64,000 nucleotides of DNA, taken from contig CAMCUB010000002.1 of assembly GCA_945878845.1 (NCBI GenBank), positions 62,001 through 126,000 of the forward strand, given 5' to 3'. This DNA comes from Erythrobacter sanguineus. GTDB taxonomy: Bacteria; Pseudomonadota; Alphaproteobacteria; Sphingomonadales; Sphingomonadaceae. The translations under genes and the position numbers were made by a program. The notes below the pieces were generated by a model. That model saw nothing but the letters and a program-made list of their open reading frames with translations. It had not been told where the DNA came from and did not search any database. Positions 50,444 to 59,181 of this stretch are shown here, one piece after another. Every line of letters begins with the position of its first letter. Position 1 is the first letter of the stretch.

Positions 50444-50460
50444 GCGAAGCCGCGCTTCGC
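50444..50460 (-). promoter_or_regulatory. Hairpin in the pcs-mcr gap
   Basis: GCGAAGC-GCG-GCTTCGC (minus strand) is a perfect 7-bp stem with a 3-base loop, about 12 bases before the mcr ribosome-binding site. No T-run follows, so it is more likely an mRNA stability or processing element than a terminator. The gap also has the AT-richer stretch TTGAACGAAACATAAAG, which might be a weak internal promoter. Confidence 0.5.
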
Positions 50461-50524
50461 TTTATGTTTCGTTCAAACCCTGGGGAGGAGAGCTAAGAAC
50501 GTTTCAATTGGCGCAACGCACGCA

Positions 50525-53500
50525 TCAAGGCTCCGGTTCCCCGGAGCCCATCGCGGCCCATGCTTCGAGCAGCGCATCGCGGCTTCTGAGGCCCATTTCG
50601 GGGAGCGCGTGGTTGACCACATAGGTCGAGCCGGTGTGGCGGTTGTCCCACATCGCCTGGTGCGCTTCCGGCAACCCGTCCCACGCCACAACCTCGGGCT
50701 CGGTCACTTCGAGCAGGCCCGCCGCGATCATGTCGTTCATCCGCGCGACTTCGTAGGCATTGCACAGGTGCGTGCCGAAGATGTTGGCGGTCGGCATGAA
50801 GATGCGGCGCTGGCGGGTCCAGACCTGCGGGGCGTAGAAGGTGAAGCGGCAGCCGGTCAGATCCTCGGCGAAGATCACGCGGCCCGTGAAGGGCTTGACC
50901 AGCGAAGTCGAGATGCCGAGCGTGTCTTGCCCCGCCCGCTCGAACACCAGATCGGGGTTGCCGCGCGGGTTGTCGGGCGAGCGCAGGATCTTGCCCACCG
51001 CCGAGCCGAAGGGCTTCATCACCCGGTCCTGATAGTCGCGCACGGCGGCCTTGAAGACCTCGATATCGGCCTTGGCATCGGGCAGGCGCGGCATGGTGTC
51101 GGGCCAGAGGAAATTCGCGCCCTCACGCCTGCGGATCGCTTCGAGGCTGACGATGCCTTCGATCGCATCCTCCAGCCCCAGCGATTGCAGGAACTCGCGC
51201 TGACCGTCGGTGGTGGTGGCGATGACGCTCCGGGCGTTGAAGCGCCGCGCGGCCTCGATCATTTCGAGGCCGGTCTCGTCGAGCAATTCCTTGCTGCCCG
51301 GCCCGTAGTAGATCAGCACCGCCTCGCCGCCTCGCAGCGCGGCACGGCGGAGCATCTCTTCTGGCGAGGCCGTCCCCGGCTTGCCCATGAAGCTGAAGTG
51401 GTAGCCCGACGACGCGCCGTAGAAGGCGAGCGTGCCGTGTTCAGCGAGCAGCTGGAAAGAGCGCGGGAAGGCGGTCTCGCCCGCGTGGCTGACGACGTAA
51501 TCGGCGAGCTTTCCGCCGTTCAATGCCTTGTATTCTTCGACCAGCGGCGCGCCTGCGGCTTCCCACGCTTGTGCCTCGGCCTTGTCTTCGGGCACCACGG
51601 AATAGAGGCCGGCAAAGCGCGCATCCTTGCGGTTGATCGCGCCGACCGCGCCCTGCACTTGGCAAATGAACGCCGCGCGTTCCTCGGAGGAAACGAGCCC
51701 CGTCACCTGCAACCCGGTCCGCACTGAGGAGCGTAGCGCATCGAGCCCCGTCCCCGTCGCCGCGCCCTCGACGAACAGCGTCCGTCCCGGTGCGATCTGC
51801 AAGGTCGTGAACAGGCAGCGCGCGATGGTGCCGAGGTTTAGCACATAGCTCCCCGCCTGCTCCAGCGTGAGGTCAGGCGGCACCTTGTGCATCTGCGGGG
51901 CCTGCACGGTCAGGAACTGCGCGTGGCTGCCGGTTTCGGTCTCGTAGCCTTGGATGCTGAAATCGGCATACATCGGATCATTGCCGACCAGCGGCGAAAG
52001 CAGGTCATTGGTCCCCGAATAGACGGTGACCAGATCGCCGACCTTGATACGCCCCTGTGCCCGCGTCTCGGATCCAAGCGCCGCGACCAGCGCGATCCCG
52101 CCCGATCCGGTAATCTGCACGTCTTCCTCGTGGCTGTCGAAGGGCGAGACCGGGATGCCGGTCAGCGCCCAGATGTCATTGAAGTTGACCTCGCTCGTCA
52201 GCATGTAGAGCAGCGCCTCGTTGGGCGCGGGCTCGGGGACGGTGACGATCAGCTCCTTCTCGTGGCTCGCAGGCGGGCCGAAACGCGGCTGGCCGGTGTC
52301 GGGATCGCGGGCGATGCCGAAGGCGTATTGGTGACGTGGGATCGGGGTCACGCCGGGATAGAACGGCGCTCCCACAGGAAGCAGATCGCCTGCTGCTTCC
52401 AACGCCTGAGCACGCATTTCGTGCTCGGCATCAATCCACACGCCATCGCGCCGCACCGGGAGCGGGGGCGCAACCTTGTCCATGAACTGGCGGATACCGG
52501 TCTTGCCGCCTTCGGGGTCGATGATCGCTTCGGCGAACAGCTTGGCCTCGCGCGCGGTGCCTTGCGTGATGCCATGCTCGAGCCCGGTGCGCACCGCGTC
52601 CAATGCCCGCGCGCCCGCGACATCGCGGCCCGCCCATGCGAGCTGGCGCAGGATGCGCTGGAGGAAATCGTCCTCCAGCACCTCGTCCAGCGATACCTCT
52701 GAGGCCGCTTCCCACCGCAGCGTTGCCGCCTGCCGCTCCGCGAAGGCGAAGCCGAGCGCGCTGCCGGGGCCGTGCTTGACGAAGTCGCGCACCGCGGCGT
52801 GCGCGGCGGAGAGCGCGTCTTCAGCGCCCTCGACCAGCGCGTCGACCACGCCGATCGCATGGGCCTGCTCGGCGGTGATGCTCCGCCCGCCCAGAATGAG
52901 GTCGAGCGCATCGCGCACGCCCTCGGCCCCGCGCCGGTCGGCGAGCAGGCGCGGCAGGCGCTGGGTGCCGCCATAGCCGGGCAGCAGCCGCAGCCGGATC
53001 TCGGGCTGGCCGAAGCGCGCCACCGGCTCGGCCACGCGATAATGGCACGCGAGCGCGAACTCCATGCCCCCGCCCAGCGCCACGCCCTGCACCGCCGCGA
53101 CGCAGGGCTTGCCCATGCTCTCGATGGTGCGGAAGGCGAGGTGCGCGTTGTTGGGGAGCACCATGGCCTCGTCGACCGAGTGGATCTCCTCGAGCATCTG
53201 GCGGATGTCCGCGCCCGCAACGAAGGACGAGGTGCCCTCGCCAGTGAACACCACCGCCACGACATTTTCGTCGCGCGCCAGAGTGGAGGTGACAAGCACC
53301 AGCTCGTCAATCGCGCGTTCGTTCAATGCATTGACCGGCGCGTTGGTGACGGTGACGGTCGCGACCTGCTTGCCCGGAGCGACAGTGTTGTATTGCACGA
53401 GGAAATAGCGGTGCCGGTCGAACAGGGCCTGCTCATCGCTCATCCGCTGCTTGCGCTGCCAATCGGTGATGACCGTGCGCAGCTCGTCCAGAGCCTCGGG

Positions 53501-56044
53501 GTTGCGCAGCGTCGTGACGTCGCCGACATCCTCGCCCACCACCAGTGCGCGGACCATGCGGCGCATGTATTTGCCCGAGCGGGTCTCGGGGAACTGCGAG
53601 ACCTCGATGAAGTCGGCAGGGACCGCGACCGCGCCCTTCTCGGTGCGGACCAGATCGAACAGGCGGCGCTTGTCCTCATGCGTGAGCTTGCGCCCCGCGA
53701 CCGGCACCACGAAGGCGAGCGGGGTAAGCCCCTTCTCGCGGTGTGGCGCGCCGACCACCAGCACGTTGCCGACCGGCGAGTCCGGCGCGAGCGCCTTGTC
53801 GCGCAGAACTGCGCCTTCGATTTCCTCGGTGCCCATGCGGTGGCCGGAGACGTTGATGACGTCGTCCGAGCGGCCGTGCAGCGAGAACGAGCCGTCGGCA
53901 TGCTGGATCGCGAAGTCGCCCTGCGTATAGGCCCATGCGCCTTTCCAGCGCTGCCAATAGCCCTCTTCCCAGCGCTTGGCGTCGCCGCGCCAGGCGGGAT
54001 CGACGCGGCCGTCCTCGACCTTGAAGCCCGCGATATCGCCCCAGATGGTGCGCGCGAGGTATGGATAGGGCGCGGCGATGACAATTTCGCCCTTCTCGCC
54101 CATTTCGGCCTTGCGCCACGGCACGCCGCCCGCGTCGGAGCGGGCGAAGGGCGCATCACCGCCCGCGCCCTCGTCATCTTCGACCCACACGTCGCCCACG
54201 ATCCACGGTAGCGGATAGGCGTGGGCATCGGGGCGCAGCGGGAAATCGTCATTCGCGAACATATGCGTCCACGCGATCCCGCCGTGCTCGGTCGCCCAGT
54301 AGGAGTTGATGTAGCGCGGGGTGACGTGCTCCATCCCGAAGGCCTGCACGCTGGGGCTGACCGGCTCGGCGCAGAAGGTCGCCACCCTGAGGCCGCTCAT
54401 GTCGTAGCGCTCGACCTCGGCGAGGTTCGACGGATCGGACATGATTGCCTTGAGGAAGGTCACGCCCGCCTTGAAGATGCGGACCTTGTGCCGCTCGATC
54501 ATCGAGGCGAACCGCCCCGCATGCGGGAAGACCGGCGAGCCCTCGGACACCAGCGAAGTCACCCGCGTCATCAGCGGCGCGCAGATCAGGTAGCTCTGCC
54601 CCGTGATCCAGCCCGGATCGGCGACAACAAACAGCGTGTCGCCCGGGCGCGCATCGAAGCTTGCTGCCATCGTCTCGGCGACGCCCGCCGCATAGCCGTG
54701 CGAGTGGACGATACCCTTGGGCTTGCCGGTGCTGCCCGAGGTGTAGATGAAGAACATCGGATAGTCGGCATCGACCGGCATCGGCTTGGACGAAGCCCAG
54801 ATCGCGCGGACGAAGTCGGTATCGGGCAGCGCCAGCAGATCAGCTTCGGTCTGCACCGCAAAGCCCGCCCCCCGCGCCTTTTCCAGCACGGTGACAAGCG
54901 CAGCATCGGTCAGCTCATGGCTCCAGCGGTCGCGCTCCTCGCGCCAGATCATGTCGGGCTGGTGCGTGTGGCGGCACACGATCACCGCTTCCACGCGCGG
55001 CGGCAGAGTGACAAGGCTCGAGGCGATCGCGATCCGAACCCGCGCCGCATCAGCGCTGGTGATCCGCCCTTCCGCGCCAAGATTGATCAGCGCCCGGCCC
55101 ACGCCGCGCATCACGTCCGAACGGTCGACCGTGATCTCGCCCGCGAGCGCCTCGCGCACGGTGTCGAGGATCGCCGCGTGACCGCCCTCGGGCAGTTCCA
55201 GATCGAGCCCGCCGAGGATGTTCAGCGCGGTCGTCACAGGCACGAAATTGTCGAGCGCCGGGTCGGTATAGGCGTTCTTGAACGCCGCGACCTGCGCGTT
55301 GCGGTAGGAGCCGTCGCTCGTGACGATCACCCGCGCGCCGGTGTCGGCGATGCGGTCGGACAGGGTCTTGTCGGAGAAGCCGCCGAACACGGCCGTGTAG
55401 ACCACGCCCATCCGCTTGGCGGCCTCGGTCCAGTAGATCTGCGGCACGATGCTCGGCATGTTCAAGGCCATGCGGTCGCCGGGTTTCAGCCCGAGCGTCT
55501 CGAGCGCGACGGCGCACTTGGCGACCTCGAGCAGCAGCTGCTTGCGGGTGACGGTAAAGCAGTCGATCGGCGCGCCCTTGCCCGCGTTGGCAGACATGTC
55601 CCAGCGATCGCCTTCGAAGATCAGCGCGGCTTCATCGCCGTGGCCGGCCAGAACATGGCGGTCGATCTCGGAGAAGGCGGCATTGGTGCGCCCGCCCACG
55701 AACCAGCGCCAATGCGGCGGGTTGGTGCCGTCAAAGCCGGTGTGCCACGGGGTGAAGCCTGCTGGCAGCACCGGCGAGACCGGAGCGCCGCTCGCAGCAT
55801 CCCAGCCGTGCCAACCGCCATCTTCCCCGCGCGCGAGCCATGCGCCTGAAGCGCCAGCCTCGGCCACGAACCAGTGCATGTTGCGGGCTGCGATGTCGCC
55901 ATGGAAGGCACCCGGATCGGCGAGCGCGGCAGCGCGCATCGCTTCCCAGTCGGCACGGGTGCGAACAGGATTGGTCAGCGCCTCGGGCGGGCTCGCCAGC
56001 AGTGTATCGACAGAAATGACGCCATCCCCCGTTATCGCCAACAC
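50525..56044 (-). CDS. pcs: Propionyl-CoA synthase (trifunctional: CoA ligase, hydratase, reductase)
   Basis: A 1839-residue protein that converts 3-hydroxypropionate to propionyl-CoA without releasing acrylyl-CoA. Residues about 1-860 are an AMP-forming acyl-CoA synthetase with YTSGSTGKPKG (434-444) and the catalytic Lys825 in SGKYMRR. About 885-1150 is an enoyl-CoA hydratase with both catalytic Glu residues (GGGME, GQPE) and the oxyanion GADIRQ. About 1190-1839 is an MDR enoyl-CoA reductase with NFNDIW (D1290) and the NADPH loop GAATGTGLDA. All sites look intact. GTG 56044 was chosen because GGGAG lies 5-6 bases upstream; the frame stays open further but with unlikely residues. Homologues form a closed reaction chamber (Erythrobacter NAP1). 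Confidence 0.95.
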   Translation of the reverse strand: MLAITGDGVISVDTLLASPPEALTNPVRTRADWEAMRAAALADPGAFHGDIAARNMHWFVAEAGASGAWLARGEDGGWHGWDAASGAPVSPVLPAGFTPWHTGFDGTNPPHWRWFVGGRTNAAFSEIDRHVLAGHGDEAALIFEGDRWDMSANAGKGAPIDCFTVTRKQLLLEVAKCAVALETLGLKPGDRMALNMPSIVPQIYWTEAAKRMGVVYTAVFGGFSDKTLSDRIADTGARVIVTSDGSYRNAQVAAFKNAYTDPALDNFVPVTTALNILGGLDLELPEGGHAAILDTVREALAGEITVDRSDVMRGVGRALINLGAEGRITSADAARVRIAIASSLVTLPPRVEAVIVCRHTHQPDMIWREERDRWSHELTDAALVTVLEKARGAGFAVQTEADLLALPDTDFVRAIWASSKPMPVDADYPMFFIYTSGSTGKPKGIVHSHGYAAGVAETMAASFDARPGDTLFVVADPGWITGQSYLICAPLMTRVTSLVSEGSPVFPHAGRFASMIERHKVRIFKAGVTFLKAIMSDPSNLAEVERYDMSGLRVATFCAEPVSPSVQAFGMEHVTPRYINSYWATEHGGIAWTHMFANDDFPLRPDAHAYPLPWIVGDVWVEDDEGAGGDAPFARSDAGGVPWRKAEMGEKGEIVIAAPYPYLARTIWGDIAGFKVEDGRVDPAWRGDAKRWEEGYWQRWKGAWAYTQGDFAIQHADGSFSLHGRSDDVINVSGHRMGTEEIEGAVLRDKALAPDSPVGNVLVVGAPHREKGLTPLAFVVPVAGRKLTHEDKRRLFDLVRTEKGAVAVPADFIEVSQFPETRSGKYMRRMVRALVVGEDVGDVTTLRNPEALDELRTVITDWQRKQRMSDEQALFDRHRYFLVQYNTVAPGKQVATVTVTNAPVNALNERAIDELVLVTSTLARDENVVAVVFTGEGTSSFVAGADIRQMLEEIHSVDEAMVLPNNAHLAFRTIESMGKPCVAAVQGVALGGGMEFALACHYRVAEPVARFGQPEIRLRLLPGYGGTQRLPRLLADRRGAEGVRDALDLILGGRSITAEQAHAIGVVDALVEGAEDALSAAHAAVRDFVKHGPGSALGFAFAERQAATLRWEAASEVSLDEVLEDDFLQRILRQLAWAGRDVAGARALDAVRTGLEHGITQGTAREAKLFAEAIIDPEGGKTGIRQFMDKVAPPLPVRRDGVWIDAEHEMRAQALEAAGDLLPVGAPFYPGVTPIPRHQYAFGIARDPDTGQPRFGPPASHEKELIVTVPEPAPNEALLYMLTSEVNFNDIWALTGIPVSPFDSHEEDVQITGSGGIALVAALGSETRAQGRIKVGDLVTVYSGTNDLLSPLVGNDPMYADFSIQGYETETGSHAQFLTVQAPQMHKVPPDLTLEQAGSYVLNLGTIARCLFTTLQIAPGRTLFVEGAATGTGLDALRSSVRTGLQVTGLVSSEERAAFICQVQGAVGAINRKDARFAGLYSVVPEDKAEAQAWEAAGAPLVEEYKALNGGKLADYVVSHAGETAFPRSFQLLAEHGTLAFYGASSGYHFSFMGKPGTASPEEMLRRAALRGGEAVLIYYGPGSKELLDETGLEMIEAARRFNARSVIATTTDGQREFLQSLGLEDAIEGIVSLEAIRRREGANFLWPDTMPRLPDAKADIEVFKAAVRDYQDRVMKPFGSAVGKILRSPDNPRGNPDLVFERAGQDTLGISTSLVKPFTGRVIFAEDLTGCRFTFYAPQVWTRQRRIFMPTANIFGTHLCNAYEVARMNDMIAAGLLEVTEPEVVAWDGLPEAHQAMWDNRHTGSTYVVNHALPEMGLRSRDALLEAWAAMGSGEPEP

Positions 56045-56330
56045 CGGCTCTCCCGAGCCGGGTGCAAAACTCGCTGGACGTGATCCCGAACGCCGGCGGT
56101 GATGCAGTAAAATTACACGTCGTGAGGCCCGCGGGAAAGAATATGCCACGCGAAGCCCACGAGCCGACAACGGCCTTTCCCGAAAAGAGTTCCGCGCCCT
56201 TCACCGCGCTCCAGCCTCCGCCTGCCGCGCAAGCCGGGTCCAAGGCTGGAGTAACGGTTTATCAATCATGTTCGTTCTATGTCGGGACAGGGTCGCCAGA
56301 GCATCATGTGCGACACAGCAAGGACGAGGT
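56045..56330. promoter_or_regulatory. Shared upstream region of pcs and the GGDEF-EAL gene
   Basis: 286 bases between divergent genes, so it must hold both promoters. An AT-rich near-palindrome GTAAAATTAC (56107-56116) lies 63 bases before the pcs start and stands out from the GC-rich surroundings. Near the other gene, TTTATCAATCATGTTCGTTCTAT (56258 on, in part) is also AT-rich. No certain -35/-10 pair was identified. Confidence 0.35.
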
Positions 56331-58523
56331 ATGCGGCTAGGCTTTCGCAAGAACCAGCGCGAATCCAATAACGCCGCGGCTGAACAGCGCGCGGCGGAGA
56401 CGAGCGGTGCGACCGATCGTTCGGTGGTGCTTGGCGAGGTCGAGGAACTCGGCATCGGCATGTTCTGGGCGACCGATGCGGAAGGCAATCTCAGCTTCCT
56501 CTCGCAGCGCGCGCTCGCCGATCTCGGCTCCGGCGGCGATGAGCTGATCGGCAAGCCCCTCATCCGCGTCTTCAACGATATCGAGGAAGAGGTCGGCGCC
56601 CCCACCCAGCGCAGCCTCGCCTTCAAGCTTAAGGCGCGCTCCAAGCTCGACGAGCAGATCGTCGCCGTGGAGGATGCGCGCGGCAGCACGCGCTGGTGGC
56701 GACTGAACGGCCGCCCGCTGCTCGATGCGGAAGGCAATTTCCGCGGCTATCGCGGCAGCGCGGTCGATATCTCGGCGCAATATGCCTACGAGACCCAGGT
56801 CGCGCGGCAATCGCAGGTCGATGAACTGACCGGGCTCGCCAACCGCCGCAAGCTCAACGAGCGGCTTTCGGCCATGCTGGCCGCTTTCCGCGTCAGCCAG
56901 CGCTCCTGCGCGCTGATGATGCTCGATCTCGACCGCTTCAAGCAGGTCAACGACACGATGGGCCACCCCGCGGGCGACGAACTGCTCAAGCAGGTCGCCA
57001 CCCGCCTGCAATCGATCGTCAAGGATCACGGCGAAGTCGGACGGCTCGGCGGTGACGAATTCCAGGTGCTGCTGCCCGACATGGACGACCGCGGCACCTT
57101 GGGCGAGCTTGCCAACCGCATCGTCCAGTCGATCTCGCAGCCCTACCAGATCAACGGCCGGCGCGCGATCATCGGCACCTCGGTCGGCATCGCCATCGCG
57201 CCCTATGACGGGGTCGAGGCTGACGAGCTGACCCGCGCGGCCGACATGGCGCTCTACTCCGCCAAGGAGACCCGCGGCGGCACGTTCTGCTTCTTCACCA
57301 GCGAGCTGCGCGATGCGGCCTCCAAGACCGCGATGCTCGGCGACCGGCTGCGCGATGCGGTCGACAACGGGGATCTCAAGCTCGCCTACCAGCCGCTGGT
57401 CGATCCGCTCACCAACGAGGTCAAGTGCTTCGAGGCGCTGCTGCGCTGGCACGACGAGGAAGCGGGCGACATCAGCCCCGCGCAGTTCATTCCGGTCGCC
57501 GAGAACGACGATCTCATCATCCGCATCGGCGAGGCCGCCCTGCGGCAGGCCTGCGTTGACGCGCTGGCCTGGCCAGACACGATCCGCGTCGCGGTCAATG
57601 TCTCGGCCAAGCAGTTCATCCGCCCCGGCTATCGCAAGGCGGTGGCCGCCGCGCTGGCCGCATCGGGCCTCCCCCCGCAGCGGCTCGAGCTCGAGATCAC
57701 CGAGAGCGTGTTCGTCGGCGATCTGGAGACGGTCGATGCGATCTTCCGCGATCTGAAGAAGCTCGGCGTGCGTCTGGCGCTCGACGACTTCGGGACCGGC
57801 TATTCCTCGCTCGGCTATCTCAAGCACGGGCACTTCAACAAGATCAAGATCGACCAGAGCTTCGTGCGCGGTTGCACCGAGAACGGCGACATCAACCCCG
57901 CGATCATCGCCGCGATCGTCGCGCTCGCCAAGGCGCTGGGGATGGAGACGGTCGCCGAGGGCGTCGAGGCGATGGACGAGCTCGCGCTCGTCAAGGAGCG
58001 CGGCGCCGACCTCGTGCAAGGCTACATCTTCTCCAGGCCGATCACTCAGGAGCAGGTGCTCGCCCAGTTCGCGGAAGGCTCCGGCGTGTTCCGCCCGAGC
58101 GGCCCGCCGCGCCACCGCGCCGAGCGCATCACCATCTTCCGCAAGGTCGGCCTGATCCACGAGGACCACTATTACGATGTGATCCTCAGGAACCTCTCCA
58201 AGACCGGCGCGCGCATCACGGGCCTTGCCGGGGTGCCTGTCGGCACCGAAGTGGTGCTCGATCTCGGCCACGGCCAGCTGGTCGTGAGCAAGGTCGCCAA
58301 CGCCACCGAGAACAGCCAGGGCCTCAAGTTCGAGACCCCGCTGATTGCCGACGGCAGCGGCGGCTTCATGACCCGCCACCGCATCTCGCCCTACTCGCTG
58401 GCCGAGGCGGGCATCCCGCTGGCAGCGCTGGGCGCGGGCGCCTTCCCGCTCGCCAAGTGGCGCGATGCCAACAAGACGGTGCCCAAGTTCGTCCAGCTCG
58501 AACTGAGCGTTCCGGGCACCTGA
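56331..58523 (+). CDS. PAS-GGDEF-EAL-PilZ cyclic-di-GMP protein
   Basis: A 730-residue signalling protein. Domains in order: PAS (about 35-165, MFWATDAEGNLSFLSQRALADLG), GGDEF (about 170-330, intact GGDEF at 240-244, so diguanylate cyclase activity is possible), EAL (about 345-600, EAL at 368-370, with DDFGTGYSSL and KIDQSF, so phosphodiesterase activity is possible), and a PilZ-like end (NLSKTGARITG at about 620) that may bind cyclic-di-GMP. No membrane spans are seen. The start has AAGGACGAGGT. It is divergent from pcs, which may be chance. Confidence 0.93.
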   Translation: MRLGFRKNQRESNNAAAEQRAAETSGATDRSVVLGEVEELGIGMFWATDAEGNLSFLSQRALADLGSGGDELIGKPLIRVFNDIEEEVGAPTQRSLAFKLKARSKLDEQIVAVEDARGSTRWWRLNGRPLLDAEGNFRGYRGSAVDISAQYAYETQVARQSQVDELTGLANRRKLNERLSAMLAAFRVSQRSCALMMLDLDRFKQVNDTMGHPAGDELLKQVATRLQSIVKDHGEVGRLGGDEFQVLLPDMDDRGTLGELANRIVQSISQPYQINGRRAIIGTSVGIAIAPYDGVEADELTRAADMALYSAKETRGGTFCFFTSELRDAASKTAMLGDRLRDAVDNGDLKLAYQPLVDPLTNEVKCFEALLRWHDEEAGDISPAQFIPVAENDDLIIRIGEAALRQACVDALAWPDTIRVAVNVSAKQFIRPGYRKAVAAALAASGLPPQRLELEITESVFVGDLETVDAIFRDLKKLGVRLALDDFGTGYSSLGYLKHGHFNKIKIDQSFVRGCTENGDINPAIIAAIVALAKALGMETVAEGVEAMDELALVKERGADLVQGYIFSRPITQEQVLAQFAEGSGVFRPSGPPRHRAERITIFRKVGLIHEDHYYDVILRNLSKTGARITGLAGVPVGTEVVLDLGHGQLVVSKVANATENSQGLKFETPLIADGSGGFMTRHRISPYSLAEAGIPLAALGAGAFPLAKWRDANKTVPKFVQLELSVPGT

Positions 58524-58532
58524 GGCCCCGGC

Positions 58533-59006
58533 CTACCCGCGGCCGCGGTACGACGGCACGCCCTGATCGGGCAGCCACAGGCCTTCGGGCGGCGCAGCGG
58601 ACTGCCAGAACACGTCGATCGGGATCCCCCCGCGCGGATACCAGTAACCGCCGATGCGCAGCCATTGCGGGCGCATCTCCTCGAACAGGCGCACCCCGAT
58701 CCCGACCGTCACGTCCTCGTGAAAGCCGTTGTGGTTGCGGAACGACCCGAGGAACAGCTTGAGGCTCTTGCTCTCGACGATCGTCTCACCCGGCACGTAG
58801 TCGATCACCAGATGCGCGAAGTCGGGCTGGTTGGTGACCGGGCATAGCGAGGTGAACTCGGGCGAGACGAAGCGCACCAGATAGGTGAGCCCGGCGCGCG
58901 GGTTGGGCACATAGTCGAGCACCGCCTCTTCGGGCGAGGCAGGCAGCGGCGTGTCGCGCCCGAGGAACTGGGGCTGGGGCTTGGGCGAAGGGGGTGTGCT
59001 TTCCAT
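58533..59006 (-). CDS. queF: NADPH-dependent 7-cyano-7-deazaguanine reductase QueF
   Basis: A 157-residue short-form QueF that reduces preQ0 to preQ1 in queuosine synthesis. The key residues fall at family-standard positions: nucleophile C55 and D62 in [18 protein letters not shown], and H96-E97 in NHNGFHED, with ESKSLKL just before. The start was chosen as the first ATG that gives the normal length; the frame is open far upstream but with low-complexity residues. It converges on the GGDEF-EAL gene, 9 bases apart. Confidence 0.96.
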   Translation of the reverse strand: MESTPPSPKPQPQFLGRDTPLPASPEEAVLDYVPNPRAGLTYLVRFVSPEFTSLCPVTNQPDFAHLVIDYVPGETIVESKSLKLFLGSFRNHNGFHEDVTVGIGVRLFEEMRPQWLRIGGYWYPRGGIPIDVFWQSAAPPEGLWLPDQGVPSYRGRG

Positions 59007-59181
59007 GCCGCGCTGTTGCCCCGATCCGCCGCAGGGCGCAAGGCCGGAACTGGACGCGAGGGCGCCCGCCTGCCTAAGGGGAGACAGCGCGGGTTCACAC
59101 GCGGGTTCACGAGACCTTGCGCGCAGCCTGCACCCTGCAACGCCCTGTCCGATCAACCGCTCCGCCAAAGCCCGTCGCGCC

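Noticed and set aside
45784..56044. Full autotrophic 3-hydroxypropionate bi-cycle
   Set aside because: Only the acetyl-CoA to propionyl-CoA part is visible. Propionyl-CoA carboxylase, mutase, succinyl-CoA:malate transferase, malyl-CoA lyase and mesaconyl enzymes are not in the window.
56337..58379. A 680-codon minus-strand frame opposite the GGDEF-EAL gene
   Set aside because: Antisense shadow; the plus strand encodes intact PAS, GGDEF, EAL and PilZ domains.
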